64,000 nucleotides of DNA from Caenibius sp. WL (GCF_019803445.1 NZ_CP081844.1:1500501-1564500); one strand, 5' to 3'. Positions 45,971 through 56,035 are shown, counted from the first letter of the stretch. Program-made: numbers and translations. The notes: generated from the sequence alone by a model not told the origin.

Positions 45971-46744
45971 TCAGGAAAGATATTCTGCGCCCCCTTCAAC
46001 GCCAAGAACCTTGCCTGTCACCCAGCGCGATGCATCGGATGCAAAGAATAGACACGCTGCGGCGATGTCCTCCGGTTGCCCGAAGGTGCCGAGCGGAATG
46101 AATTTGAGCATACTCTTGGCCACGTCCGGGGTGCTTTCGAAATAACCCGCCAGCGAATCCGTGAGGATAGGACCCGGCTCGATCACGTTAACACGCACGT
46201 GAGGAGCGTAATCCTGAGCAAGATTACGGGACATCTGGTTTAACGCAGCCTTCGCCGCGCCATACGCGCTGAAGTTCCTCTGCGCGAAGCGTGCTGCAGC
46301 GGAAGAAATATTGATTACCGATCCACCACCGCTTTCACGCATTGCGCCAGCGACCTTCTTCGTCAGCAGGAACGCCGGAGTAACGTTCCAGATCAGTGCT
46401 TCATTGAACTGTTCCGCGCTGGTCTGGTCGGGATCGTTCGGGCCCGTTCCGCCTGCGTTGTTCACGAGAATGTTAATCTTGCCGAATTCGGACAAGGTGC
46501 GGGCAACCAGGGCGTCGAGGGATGCCTCGTTACTGACATCGCAAACAACTGTGAGCGCACGCCGTCCTAGGTCGTGGATTTCACGCGCAACGACATCCAG
46601 GTCCTCCTGGCGGCGTGCGGCAAGAACGACATCGGCTCCCGCCTGCGCGAAAGCGATTGCACAGGCGCGACCAATGCCACGGCTCGCGCCGGTCACGATC
46701 GCAACTTTGTCCGTCAACGCAAACATGGCGGGAACATTGTTCAT
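45971..46744 (-). CDS. SDR-family oxidoreductase
   Basis: A 257-residue classical short-chain dehydrogenase. Cofactor motif TGASRGIG at 18-25, NNAGG at 95-99, S148, Y161 and K165 (YGAAK). It resembles hydroxysteroid or 3-oxoacyl reductases. Alternative start Met7 at 46726. It converges on the acyl-CoA ligase gene. Confidence 0.92.
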   Translation of the reverse strand: MNNVPAMFALTDKVAIVTGASRGIGRACAIAFAQAGADVVLAARRQEDLDVVAREIHDLGRRALTVVCDVSNEASLDALVARTLSEFGKINILVNNAGGTGPNDPDQTSAEQFNEALIWNVTPAFLLTKKVAGAMRESGGGSVINISSAAARFAQRNFSAYGAAKAALNQMSRNLAQDYAPHVRVNVIEPGPILTDSLAGYFESTPDVAKSMLKFIPLGTFGQPEDIAAACLFFASDASRWVTGKVLGVEGGAEYLS

Positions 46745-47181
46745 AAGTCAGTTCACCTGAGTACAAAAATGTCGGGATCATTAAACGAGGAGGCAAGCGC
46801 TTCCGATGCACAAATTTTAGATACTAGTCCAAATTTTTCAGGTCAACAGAGGATACCTTCGGATGTCCGCCATTGCATCGCGTATCCGTCAGGGTTTCAG
46901 GATGAATTGGATTGAGAAATGTCAGTATCCCCTTTCCCCACATAGCGGAAATTAGCCTGATCGAACCGACCGCCAATCATGCCGCGCTGCGGCGCGCGCG
47001 CGATCGTTCAGAGTTGTCATTGCATCCCCGGGGATTTTTCCAGCCGGAATGCTGAGTGGCAAAACCTCGTGGCCTGAGCCTTCCGCAGCAAAGAGCGGAA
47101 ACTCTCGAACGGAGAGAGGTGCGCATCGAACTGTCGGCATCCCACCGTCGGGCGACGGTCGCGGCGGCGGGATATATCCAG
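46745..47181. other. Intergenic region, 437 nt
   Basis: No gene is supported. The part near 46805-46840 is AT-rich and carries two CAAATTTT copies about 19 bp apart around ACTAGT, probably in the promoter of the SDR gene at 45971-46744. The rest is unremarkable. Confidence 0.4.
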
Positions 47182-47823
47182 TCATTCCGCCTTATCGGCG
47201 GCGAACTGGAGCCCGGCAGTGCCGCCGGTCTCGATAAACAAGTTCATGAAAGCGGGCACTGTCTCTGCACGCTTCCAGTCGCGCTGAAGCTCGCAGAACA
47301 ATTGTGGCACAGAGATCATCTTGCCACCAGCTTGCTCGATTCGGCGCAACGCTGCCTCGTGCGCGGCGACCGACGTGCCGCCGACCGCATCGACGGGAAC
47401 ATAGACCTCATAGCCTTCGGCGAGTGCGTCGAGCGCCGGGAAGGTCAGGCACGCCTCGGTCCACAGCGCGGTCATGATTAGCTTCTTGCGGCCAGTCTTC
47501 TCCACCGCCTTTTTAAACTCAACATCTTCCCACGAGTTGATCGTCGTGCGGTCGTAGGTCGGATAGCCTTCGAGTGCCTTGCGCACCTGGGGCACGGGTG
47601 GCTTGTTGAGTCCGGTCTCGACGTTCACCGTCGAGTGGATCACCGGCAGCCCGTAAGCCACCGCCGCCTTCGCACAGCCGACGATGTTGTTGACCAGGAG
47701 CTGGCGGTCCATCGAGGCGATCGAGTTCACCTGGACAGCCTGATAGTCGATGATGATGAAGGCTGCGTTCTGCGGAGTGAGCAGATGATCGGCCTTGGGA
47801 TCGCGGATCGGTTCACTGGACAT
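47182..47823 (-). CDS. Isochorismatase-like cysteine hydrolase (YcaC type)
   Basis: A 213-residue hydrolase of the isochorismatase superfamily. D26 in IIDYQA and the nucleophile C125 in LWTEACLTFPAL are present. The YcaC group has unknown substrates, probably amides or nitriles. The pirin gene lies 141 nt upstream on the same strand, and the pair is commonly found together in proteobacteria. Confidence 0.9.
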   Translation of the reverse strand: MSSEPIRDPKADHLLTPQNAAFIIIDYQAVQVNSIASMDRQLLVNNIVGCAKAAVAYGLPVIHSTVNVETGLNKPPVPQVRKALEGYPTYDRTTINSWEDVEFKKAVEKTGRKKLIMTALWTEACLTFPALDALAEGYEVYVPVDAVGGTSVAAHEAALRRIEQAGGKMISVPQLFCELQRDWKRAETVPAFMNLFIETGGTAGLQFAADKAE

Positions 47824-47964
47824 GGATATATTCCTTCCTTCGTTTCAGACGCTCGCCGTGGCGCCGCGCGGGTGCAGGCCCGGCGGTGAGGGACGGAAGC
47901 GAGCAATGCCGTCCCAACTGCATGAAAGATGGACCCACCACATGACGGTGGCGGGGCCATCCAC

Positions 47965-48834
47965 TCAGGCAGCAATCCTCGCGAACCGGCCGCTGTTATA
48001 GTCGTCAATGGCCTGGCGGATTTCTGCCTCGTCGTTCATTACGAACGGACCATGGCCGACGATCGGTTCGTCGATCGGCTCGCCAGTCAGAACCAGCAGC
48101 TTCGCATCGCCATCGGCATGGACGCTGACGCCGCTGCCTTCGCGGCCAAGTAGGATCATCTCGGCCTCGCCCGCGCCCTGCGCGCCGTTGACCGTGACAT
48201 GGCCGGTCAGCACGACCACCATGGCGATGTCGCCTTCAGGCAGGTCGAGAGTGGCATCGGCGTCACGACTGAGCGCTACATCCCAGATGTTAATTGGTGT
48301 GAATGTCCGCGCCGGTCCCGTCACGCCGCCGAACTCGCCAGCGATTATCCGGGCCTTGCCAGCGCCTTCGGGCAGATCGACCGAAGGGATGTCGGCGGCG
48401 ACGATGCCCTGGTAGCCGGCCGGAGCCATCTTGTCCTTGGCTGGCAGGTTGACCCAGAGCTGGATCATGCGGAACGGGCCGCCGGTCTTGGCAAAGGCCG
48501 GTGAACGATACTCCTCATGAATGATCCCGCCGGCTGCCGTCATCCACTGCACGTCGCCGGGCCTGATGACGCCACCATTACCGGAGGAATCCCGATGCTC
48601 GACCTCACCGTCATAGACGATGGTGACGGTCTCGAAGCCACGGTGTGGATGCTGGCCGACGCCGCGCCGATCCGTGGTCGGCTCGAAATAATGCGGCCCC
48701 GCATAGTCGAGCAGCAGGAATGGGCTAATGTGTGCGCCCAGAGAATTATAGGAAAAGAGCGAACGAACGGGGAAGCCGTCGCCAACCCAGTGGCCGCGAT
48801 TGTTGCCGTAACGGCCTAGGATTTGCTTGACCAT
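47965..48834 (-). CDS. Pirin-family protein
   Basis: A 289-residue bicupin. Metal ligands H62, H64, H106 and E108 are present in QHPHRGFE and GGIIHEE. Some members are quercetin 2,3-dioxygenases, others redox sensors. It is divergent from a LysR gene (116 nt). Confidence 0.93.
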   Translation of the reverse strand: MVKQILGRYGNNRGHWVGDGFPVRSLFSYNSLGAHISPFLLLDYAGPHYFEPTTDRRGVGQHPHRGFETVTIVYDGEVEHRDSSGNGGVIRPGDVQWMTAAGGIIHEEYRSPAFAKTGGPFRMIQLWVNLPAKDKMAPAGYQGIVAADIPSVDLPEGAGKARIIAGEFGGVTGPARTFTPINIWDVALSRDADATLDLPEGDIAMVVVLTGHVTVNGAQGAGEAEMILLGREGSGVSVHADGDAKLLVLTGEPIDEPIVGHGPFVMNDEAEIRQAIDDYNSGRFARIAA

Positions 48835-48950
48835 GTTTCGTCTCCGGCACGAGGCGCTCCTTGGCTTCCTCGCTGTTGCACCGAAAATAGACCTACGACG
48901 CTGCGGTCGGAAGATTGTGAATCCTGTCGCTGCGTCCTATAAATGGGACG

Positions 48951-49868
48951 ATGCAAGACCTCAACGACTTCTATTACTTCGTCCAGACGGTCGATCATGG
49001 CGGCTTCGCGGCTGCCGGACGCGCGCTCGGCGTCCAGAAATCCAAGCTCAGCCGCCGCATCCTGTTGCTGGAAGAGCGCTTGGGCGTGCGTTTGCTCAAC
49101 CGCTCTTCGCGTCACTTCTCCGTCACTGAGATCGGCCGCGAGTTCTATGATCGTTGTGTCGCCATGCTGGTCGAAGCCGAGGCCGCCGAACAGGTGATCG
49201 CGCAGATCCGTGCCGAACCGCGAGGCATCGTCCGGGTAAGCTGCCCGGTCGCGCTCGCCAACTTCCAGTTCGGCGCACTGATCGCCCGGTTCATGCTCGA
49301 AAACCCCGCCGTCGAAGTGCATCTGGAAAGCACGAATAGGCGCATCGACGTGATCGCTGAGGGCTTCGATATTGCGATCCGTGTTCGCTTCCCGCCGCTA
49401 GAGCCGACCGATCTCATCATGCGCCGCCTTGATGAGAGTACGCAGTGCCTAGTCGCCAGCCCGACGCTGGTTGCTGCAGCGTTATCATCACCAGGCGATC
49501 TTGCCGGGCTGCCAAGCCTCGATCTCGGTCCCCCGCATCGTGAGCATCATTGGCGGCTCAGTCATGACGATGGTCAGGAGGCGGTCATTCCACACCGGCC
49601 GCGTCTTGTTACCGATGACATGGCGGCATTGCGCGAAGCAGCGATGGCCGGTGTGGGTATCGTTCAGCTTCCGACGATGATGATCTGGGGAGACATAGAA
49701 GCCGGGCGGCTCATGCATGTTCTGCCGGCCTGGCAGCCTCGTGCCGGCATTGTCCATGCGGTGTTTCCCTCACGGCGAGGCTTGCTGCCGTCCATTCGTG
49801 CGCTGCTCGACTTTCTCGGCCGCGAATGCGCGAAGCAGCGCCAAGCGGTTGGGAACATACCATCATAG
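48951..49868 (+). CDS. LysR-family transcriptional regulator
   Basis: A 305-residue regulator. Helix-turn-helix FAAAGRALGVQKSKLSRRI near 18-36; effector domain from about 92. Divergent from pirin and likely its controller. A small inverted repeat CGTCC-N8-GGACG (48933-48950) directly precedes its start codon and may be an autoregulatory site. Confidence 0.93.
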   Translation: MQDLNDFYYFVQTVDHGGFAAAGRALGVQKSKLSRRILLLEERLGVRLLNRSSRHFSVTEIGREFYDRCVAMLVEAEAAEQVIAQIRAEPRGIVRVSCPVALANFQFGALIARFMLENPAVEVHLESTNRRIDVIAEGFDIAIRVRFPPLEPTDLIMRRLDESTQCLVASPTLVAAALSSPGDLAGLPSLDLGPPHREHHWRLSHDDGQEAVIPHRPRLVTDDMAALREAAMAGVGIVQLPTMMIWGDIEAGRLMHVLPAWQPRAGIVHAVFPSRRGLLPSIRALLDFLGRECAKQRQAVGNIPS

Positions 49869-50849
49869 CGTTCTGCTTGACTTGGGAAGAGTTGAAAATG
49901 GGCCACCGGCACCTCAAAAGCGATGATTGACTAGTTCTCATCTTCGTCATCTCGGGTGCGCCATGCCTCTAGAAGCACGGGAATCTGGCATTTCGGGCTG
50001 AGACCATTTCCGAACGAACGAGAGAACTCTGGCTGTTATTGGGTCGTGAAGCGACAGTCTAGTTTTAGGCCGGCAACGACGAAAGCTGACATTCTGGTGA
50101 TGCAATGGCCACGTCAGCGCCGCCAACTATCGGACATTCCACGCTTGTCGTTGGGGGGGCGAAACCTGCCGTTGATTAAGATCGCGTGCTATGATCGCGT
50201 TTTGCCGCCTGTGGTCGGCGCCGCGATGCTGCCGTTTCGTGATGGAAAGGGCCATCCAGCGCCGCGACCTACCTGTCGAGCTGCGATTGTATTGCCGGCT
50301 GGTAGGTGCGAGCACGCATCAACTCCTCCATGGCAGGAAAGCGCGCACGAAAAGTCGCTCACCGAGTCGGTTGTGGGCTTCGGGCGCAATTATCGCGGGG
50401 TCCTTATTGGCCGTTATGGTGACGAAACGGCAGGTCTATTTCACGACGCTAATGATTTCTTCGCGTGCCGGGGCGCACTTACGCCGGAAGATCAGCCAGA
50501 GCCCTTGCGAATCTCCGTAGGTGGAAAAGCAATAAGTGGTTTCCCCGAACACATCTGCGACAATTAATCCCGATCGCTGTATCGCCCACAATACGCATTC
50601 TGGACTTTGAGACCGGTTGCCCGCATCGTTGATCGCGTCGCTCCCTCGATTGCGGCCGCCAGCAGCGCCGAATGGAACGAGCAACATGCAAAGTTCCACT
50701 AATACGCCAACGAATACTCATGACATTCTCTTGAAAAATGCCATGAGCGCATTTGTCGATCATGGCCGGAGTGTCGGCTAAAAACTGCCTGTCAGGATAC
50801 ACCGATAAGTCGGATGGTCATCCGTCAAACGAACCACCGGCTGATACCA
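49869..50849. other. Gene-poor region, 981 nt
   Basis: No reading frame shows recognisable domains, consistent codon use or a good ribosome site. Base composition is visibly lower in GC than the first 30 kb. The stretch separates two regulator/oxidoreductase modules and may hold degraded genes. Confidence 0.4.
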
Positions 50850-51623
50850 TTACTTGGTCGTATAGCCGCCATTGACGAGGATGGTCTGTCCAGTCATCCA
50901 CCAGCCTTCCGAAACCATGAAGCGGATATAGGGGACAATGTTCTCAATGTCAGTCAGGCCCGTCTTCGAGAACTTCGAGAGTGCTGCTGCGGTCTTGTGG
51001 TAGGCAACGGCATCCTCGCCCTCGGCCGGATAAAAGAAGGGTGTGTCCATCGGGCCGGGGCCGATCGCGGTCACCGAGATGCCGCGCTCGCCGAATTCCT
51101 TCGATGCCGCCCGGGTAAAATGCTCGACCGGCGCCTTGGTGCCGGCATAGCTCGAATAGAAGGGCGTGAACGCTCCCAGCAGCGAGGTAACAAGCGTGCA
51201 GATCTTGCCGTTGTCGTTGAGATGCTTGCCAGCTTCCTTGATGAAGAAGAAGGCGGACTTGGCGTTGATCGCGCTCATCTCGTCATATTCGGCTTCCGAG
51301 ATTTCGGCCATCGGCTTCTTGAGCACCTTGCCGACTGTGTTGATGGCGATGTCGGGCTTGCCGATGGCGGCAACAGTGTCAGCGAAGAGCTTTTCCATTG
51401 CACCGGCTGTGGTGAGATCGGCCTGGAAGGCGACGACTTCTGCGCCCGCGACCTTGATGGCAGCGATCGTGGCGTCCGCATCCGCCTTCGTTGCCGCGCT
51501 GTTGTAGTGGATGGCGATCGCCTTCGCGCCATGTTCGGCGAGGTCGCGTGCGATCAGCCCGCCGAGATTCTTCGCACCACCGGCTATGATGACGGTTTTG
51601 CCCTTGATGCTGTGATTGGTCAT
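50850..51623 (-). CDS. SDR-family oxidoreductase with atypical cofactor motif
   Basis: A 257-residue short-chain dehydrogenase. Catalytic S147, Y159 and K163 are conserved, but the glycine motif is AGGAKNLGG (14-22), and NTVG (95-98) replaces the usual NNAG. It is close to FabI-like or 3-ketoacyl reductase outliers. Divergent from the LysR gene at 51763 (139 nt), its likely regulator. Confidence 0.9.
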   Translation of the reverse strand: MTNHSIKGKTVIIAGGAKNLGGLIARDLAEHGAKAIAIHYNSAATKADADATIAAIKVAGAEVVAFQADLTTAGAMEKLFADTVAAIGKPDIAINTVGKVLKKPMAEISEAEYDEMSAINAKSAFFFIKEAGKHLNDNGKICTLVTSLLGAFTPFYSSYAGTKAPVEHFTRAASKEFGERGISVTAIGPGPMDTPFFYPAEGEDAVAYHKTAAALSKFSKTGLTDIENIVPYIRFMVSEGWWMTGQTILVNGGYTTK

Positions 51624-51762
51624 GGGATGGCCTCCTTTGCCAATATGGCGACCACGTCAGCGGCCGCTTTCATGGCAAGAAAATACTGGCTAGCATTGAA
51701 CGATAAAGGCGATCATTTTGACATCACCTGTCAGAAAATCTGCATAATGAAGGCCTTTTCGC

Positions 51763-52662
51763 TTGGATCGTATTGATCTGTTTCGTATTTTCTCCCGCGT
51801 CGTCGAGTGCGCGAGCTTCACCCGCGCCGCCGATACGCTCGGCGTCCCACGCTCGTCGGTGTCGGCAGCGGTGCAGGAACTGGAGGGGCGCGTCGGCGCG
51901 CGGCTGCTCCATCGCACCACACGTCGTGTCTCACCGACCCAAGACGGCACAGCTTTCTATGAGCGTTGCCAGCGGCTCATCGCCGAGGTGGAGGACACGG
52001 AAAACCTGTTTCGGCAGACAGCAGCTCAACCATCCGGCAGATTGAAGATCGACGTTCCCGGTCGGATTGGGCGGCTTATCATTGCGCCAGCGCTTCCTGA
52101 ATTTCTCGACTGTTATCCTCAAATCGATGTCGATCTCGGTGTCACCGATCGCGCGGTGAATCTCGTGGAGGACAGTGTGGATTGTGTGTTGCGGGTCGGG
52201 CCTCTGAATGACTCTGGCCTGATAGCACGGCCGATCGGCAGGCTGGCGCTGGTCAATGTCGCAAGCCCCGCCTATCTGAAGCGTCATGGCATGCCTGAAA
52301 GTCCCAACGATCTTGGTGCCCACTGGGCTGTTAACTATGCCTCCCCTTCCAGTGGCCGGGTCGAGGAGTGGGAATGGATCGAGGATGGCAAACTACGCAC
52401 TACGCCGCTGCGGGGCCGCGTCACGGTCAACAGCGCCGAAGCATACATCGCCTGCTGTCTTGCAGGACTCGGCTTGATCCAGATTCCTGCTTACGATGTC
52501 AGACGGCATCTGGAAGCGGGAGAGTTGGCCGAGGTGATGGTGAACTATCGGGCAGAGCCCATGCCCATGACCCTGCTTTACCCGCATCGTCAGCATCTCT
52601 CGCAGCGACTGCAGGTCTTTGCCGATTGGCTCGAAGCATTGCTCAAGAGTCATGTTCTATGA
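51763..52662 (+). CDS. LysR-family transcriptional regulator, TTG start
   Basis: A 299-residue regulator. MDRIDLFRIFSRVVECASFT is the normal LysR start, and its first codon is TTG at 51763. Helix-turn-helix near 18-37; effector domain from about 88. Controls the divergent SDR by position. Confidence 0.92.
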   Translation: MDRIDLFRIFSRVVECASFTRAADTLGVPRSSVSAAVQELEGRVGARLLHRTTRRVSPTQDGTAFYERCQRLIAEVEDTENLFRQTAAQPSGRLKIDVPGRIGRLIIAPALPEFLDCYPQIDVDLGVTDRAVNLVEDSVDCVLRVGPLNDSGLIARPIGRLALVNVASPAYLKRHGMPESPNDLGAHWAVNYASPSSGRVEEWEWIEDGKLRTTPLRGRVTVNSAEAYIACCLAGLGLIQIPAYDVRRHLEAGELAEVMVNYRAEPMPMTLLYPHRQHLSQRLQVFADWLEALLKSHVL

Positions 52663-52855
52663 TTTCCGAGACTGCCTACGCCTGTCTCGTCTATACTAGT
52701 CGTTCATTATCTACCTTGAGTTCATTGATAGCAGTCATGCATTCAGATCGATTCAGGTCACGAAAGTGAACCTGTAGACAGCAGACCGTGCGCATGACCA
52801 TATGGATCTCGCACTCCCATTTATGGCCTCAGTTTATAAGCGTCAGCAATAAGCA

Positions 52856-53731
52856 TTAGGTGTTCCCAACCCGAACGGGAAGGCGCTTGGCCATATCATT
52901 CATAAACTGCCGTGTTGCTTGGTCCATCGGCACATCATCGCGAACCACAAGATGTAACCCTACTCCGAGCTCTTCGTGCAGCGGTGTCACCCGGTTTAAT
53001 CTGGGCTCTGAATCTGCAACGAAAGTCCACAGGAAGGCGGCGCCCAATCCTTGTTCCGCGGAGCCGCGCAAAGCCGACCAGTTATCTACATAAGCCGATA
53101 CGCGAATGGTGCGGCAAAAAATATCGTCCCACTGCTTCATCGCTCTTACTCGGGACGAACTGGTGCAGCGTACCCAGTCATATTCCTGCGGGGCGAGAGC
53201 GCGCCCTTTATGATCGAGATAAGTGGTCGATGCATATCCTGCCTGTCGTAGGGTAGCGATGCGGATGCCGCGCAGGTGCCTTGGCAGCGGATCGACCAGA
53301 CAAAGGCCCACTTCGCACTTGCGGGTGACAACATCGTCTTCCGGTTCATGGGATGTGCTGATGCGCAGCCGGATATGCGGATGCAGACGCGAAAAATCCG
53401 TTAGATCCTGCAAGAACTCAGAACCAAGCTCGGCTGCCACGGCAACACGAAGCTCGACTTGCTCTGCGTCCGCATTTGCCGAAAGTACCGCCTCAAGTTC
53501 TGTAACGAGGGCTTCGATCTTATCTGCAATGGTCAAGACCTGATGGCCGGCCGAAGTCGGATGATAGCCGTCCTCTCCTTGTTCAAATAACGGTATGCCC
53601 GCCTGATGCTCCAGTCGTTCAAGGCGGCGGCCGACAGTTGTGCGGTCCACACGCAGCCGTTTGGCCGCGGCGGTATAGTTGCCCGCACGAACAGTGGTGA
53701 GGAAGAAGCGTAGGTTATCCCATTCGATCAT
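52856..53731 (-). CDS. LysR-family transcriptional regulator
   Basis: A 291-residue regulator. MIEWDNLRFFLTTVRAGNYT opens the helix-turn-helix domain (YTAAAKRLRVDRTTVGRRLE near 19-38). Start set at 53731; upstream codons lie in the shared promoter. Divergent from the Rieske oxygenase gene with 133 nt between, and the likely activator of that operon. Confidence 0.93.
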   Translation of the reverse strand: MIEWDNLRFFLTTVRAGNYTAAAKRLRVDRTTVGRRLERLEHQAGIPLFEQGEDGYHPTSAGHQVLTIADKIEALVTELEAVLSANADAEQVELRVAVAAELGSEFLQDLTDFSRLHPHIRLRISTSHEPEDDVVTRKCEVGLCLVDPLPRHLRGIRIATLRQAGYASTTYLDHKGRALAPQEYDWVRCTSSSRVRAMKQWDDIFCRTIRVSAYVDNWSALRGSAEQGLGAAFLWTFVADSEPRLNRVTPLHEELGVGLHLVVRDDVPMDQATRQFMNDMAKRLPVRVGNT

Positions 53732-53766
53732 ACGCGAATATTTGCACGGCGAGAGGCGCAAGTCGC

Positions 53767-53780
53767 GTGCAAATTTGCAC
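53767..53780. promoter_or_regulatory. 14-bp palindrome in LysR/Rieske promoter
   Basis: GTGCAAATTTGCAC is a perfect palindrome. Half-sites TTTGCAC (53741-53747) and ATTTGCCC (53831-53838) flank it. This multi-site pattern suits a LysR tetramer on the divergent promoter. Confidence 0.6.
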
Positions 53781-53864
53781 CCTGTGATGTGCGGACTGCG
53801 ATCTTGTCTTGAGGCAGTCTGAGACACAAAATTTGCCCGAGATCCACGCAATTCGGAGGGGGCA

Positions 53865-54947
53865 ATGGCATCTACAGCAAACTATAAACTCGGCGAATTC
53901 GATTACCCACGTGGTTGGTTCATGATCGGCGATGCCGCACAAATGGGGCCTCAACCCGAAACGGTGCACTTCTTCGGCAAGGATATGGTCTTTTATCGCG
54001 GTGCAAGCGGTACGCCTTATCTAGTCGATGCCTATTGCCCGCACATGGGGGCTCATCTTGGTATCAACAGCACGTCCTATATCGTGCGGGACGGAGAGCA
54101 CGTCGACGGGGAATCCATTCGTTGCCCTTTCCACGGATGGCGGTTCGGGGCTGACGGGCGATGCAACGCTATTCCCTACTCACCCGATTTCATTCCCAAG
54201 GCCGCTCGTCTCACGACCTATCCCGTCATCGAACGGGCTGGTATTATCTGGATGTGGCATGATCCAGAAGGGCAGGAGCCGGATCAGGATCTGCCTGCCT
54301 TCGCCGCATGGGATCTGGAGGATGACGGTTGGGTGCGCTGGGTGATCGACGATTTTGGCACCCTGGCCCTCCATCCGATCGAAATCGTCGATAATATGGC
54401 TGATTTTGGCCACATGGGCCCGATCCATGGCAGTCTGGACAATCAGTACTTTGACAACGTTTTTGATGGCCACAAAGTCATTCAACGCTTCGATGCCGGG
54501 CACCGTACACTGACAGCTGATACGGGCGAAACTCTGTCACTCGACACTTGGTACGAAGGTCCCGCCATTCTTCAGGCTGACATGCGCGGTACGTTTCCAT
54601 CCCATATGTTGATCGCGCACACGCCTGTGGACGATGGCACGGTCCGAGTATGGCACGCGCTCATGGTGAAAATGCCGACAGCTGAAGCGGCACTAGCAGA
54701 TCTGCAAGTGGCACGTGGATACCAGAAGGCTAGTCACGATGCGTTAGCTCAAGACGTCGAGATCTGGGCAAACAAGCAAGCCTGCTTCAATCCCATGCAA
54801 ATCCCGGCTGACGGCCCTTATGGCAAGGTGCGGATATGGTATAGCCAGTTCTACAACCCGCGCAGCAAGACGACCGCGATTCAGCAGCGCGTGAACGGAC
54901 AAATTGTCACATATGGGGAAAAGAGAGTGGTGGAGCGCGCGGCATGA
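53865..54947 (+). CDS. Rieske-type ring-hydroxylating oxygenase, oxygenase subunit
   Basis: A 360-residue oxygenase. The [2Fe-2S] ligands are C58-x-H60 and C87-x2-H90 (CPHMGAHLG, CPFHGW). The catalytic iron site is in DNMADFGHMGPIHG with D180, H183 and H188. The length and the HMGPIHG pattern resemble 3-ketosteroid 9alpha-hydroxylase (KshA) and related single-subunit enzymes. No reductase or ferredoxin gene is adjacent. GGAGG precedes the ATG. The GST gene overlaps its stop by 4 nt. Confidence 0.93.
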   Translation: MASTANYKLGEFDYPRGWFMIGDAAQMGPQPETVHFFGKDMVFYRGASGTPYLVDAYCPHMGAHLGINSTSYIVRDGEHVDGESIRCPFHGWRFGADGRCNAIPYSPDFIPKAARLTTYPVIERAGIIWMWHDPEGQEPDQDLPAFAAWDLEDDGWVRWVIDDFGTLALHPIEIVDNMADFGHMGPIHGSLDNQYFDNVFDGHKVIQRFDAGHRTLTADTGETLSLDTWYEGPAILQADMRGTFPSHMLIAHTPVDDGTVRVWHALMVKMPTAEAALADLQVARGYQKASHDALAQDVEIWANKQACFNPMQIPADGPYGKVRIWYSQFYNPRSKTTAIQQRVNGQIVTYGEKRVVERAA

Positions 54948-55669
54948 CGGGCGCCTCCACCGTCAAATTATATGGCATGGCCAGCCCCAACGTTCGCAAG
55001 ATCACCATCATGCTTGCGGAGCTGAAACAGGCATACAGCTTTCATCACATCAATGTGTTTCGGGGTGAGCAGTTCACTCCGAAATTCCGCCAGCGCAATC
55101 CCAACGGCAAGGTTCCGGTGCTGGTGTACCAGACAGAGGAAAACGGGCCGGAAACCATCATCTTTGAATCTGCGGCAATCCTGATTCATTTGGCTGAACG
55201 GTTTGGCCGGTTTTTGCCGAACAGAGAGCCAATGCGATCAGCTGTGATGCAATGGCTGATGATACAGGCCTGCAACATTGGCCCATTGCTAGGCCAACTC
55301 AATCATTTCACCTTCGCTGCCCGGCAAGATAATGACTATGCTTTCGCCCGTTATCGCCGCGAAGCAGAGCGTCTCTATCGCCTGCTCGATGAACGGCTCG
55401 CACAGACTCGCTATCTTGGCGGGGACGAATACTCCATAGCCGATATCGCGACCTATCCGTGGAGCCTCTATCTGGAGCAGCATGGCTTTGCTCCAGATCA
55501 ATTCGCGCACCTGGGGGCATGGCGGCAGCAGGTCGCAAGGCGTCCCGGGGTCATTCAGGGCATGCAGGCAGTTGCAGAAAGCGAGGCTATAGATACGTTC
55601 GCATTTGAAACCGCCTCCCCGCGTGATCGCGATCGATTTTTCGGGATGACGACCCCTTTTGGAAAATAA
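54944..55669 (+). CDS. Glutathione S-transferase (Ure2p/YfcG-like)
   Basis: A 241-residue two-domain protein. Thioredoxin-fold N-terminus with KLYGMASPNVRKITIML and NPNGKVPVL and FESAAILIHLAERFG; helical C-terminus with YSIADIATYPW. SPN at the active site is typical of the nu/Ure2p group, which has disulfide-reductase or glutathione-peroxidase activity. Coupled to the Rieske gene, so it may handle an electrophilic oxygenation product. Confidence 0.92.
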   Translation: MTGASTVKLYGMASPNVRKITIMLAELKQAYSFHHINVFRGEQFTPKFRQRNPNGKVPVLVYQTEENGPETIIFESAAILIHLAERFGRFLPNREPMRSAVMQWLMIQACNIGPLLGQLNHFTFAARQDNDYAFARYRREAERLYRLLDERLAQTRYLGGDEYSIADIATYPWSLYLEQHGFAPDQFAHLGAWRQQVARRPGVIQGMQAVAESEAIDTFAFETASPRDRDRFFGMTTPFGK

Positions 55670-55950
55670 AGGCCAGCCTTCTCGATGCCGTCATCAGTTT
55701 GTTTTCTGTCACACGTGTTCGAACGGGCTCACGGCTTTTCCTCCAGCGCGGCGTTGATCATAGCGCGCCAGATACGAAAGCACAGATACAATCGACGTGA
55801 TCAATATCCTCGGCGGTTCGAGTTCCACTTCTTTGCCGAGCCTTACGCTTTGACTTCTAGGTGGCAGGCTGCGTCGCAGGTTTAGGTCGTTAGTGGACCG
55901 ATCGACGGATGGACGGAAATTGCCGAATGGTCGGCCTGCGGATCACAAAA

Positions 55951-55989
55951 TTACACTTCACGCCTAGGGTAGATCAGGCCAAAGTGTAA
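55951..55989. repeat. Inverted repeat TTACACTT / AAGTGTAA
   Basis: Arms at 55951-55958 and 55982-55989 are exact complements, with an inner GCCT/AGGC pair (55962-55965, 55976-55979). It can fold as a bulged hairpin. It may be a terminator of the convergent units, an operator or a mobile-element end. Confidence 0.4.
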
Positions 55990-56035
55990 CGTCTGGCATA
56001 GGCGTTCGGACCGTCCGCTTTGTTGGCGTGTCTGA

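Noticed and set aside
49956-50567. 203-codon plus-strand frame in the gene-poor region
   Set aside because: No ribosome site, no recognisable domain and irregular codon use; not supported as a gene.
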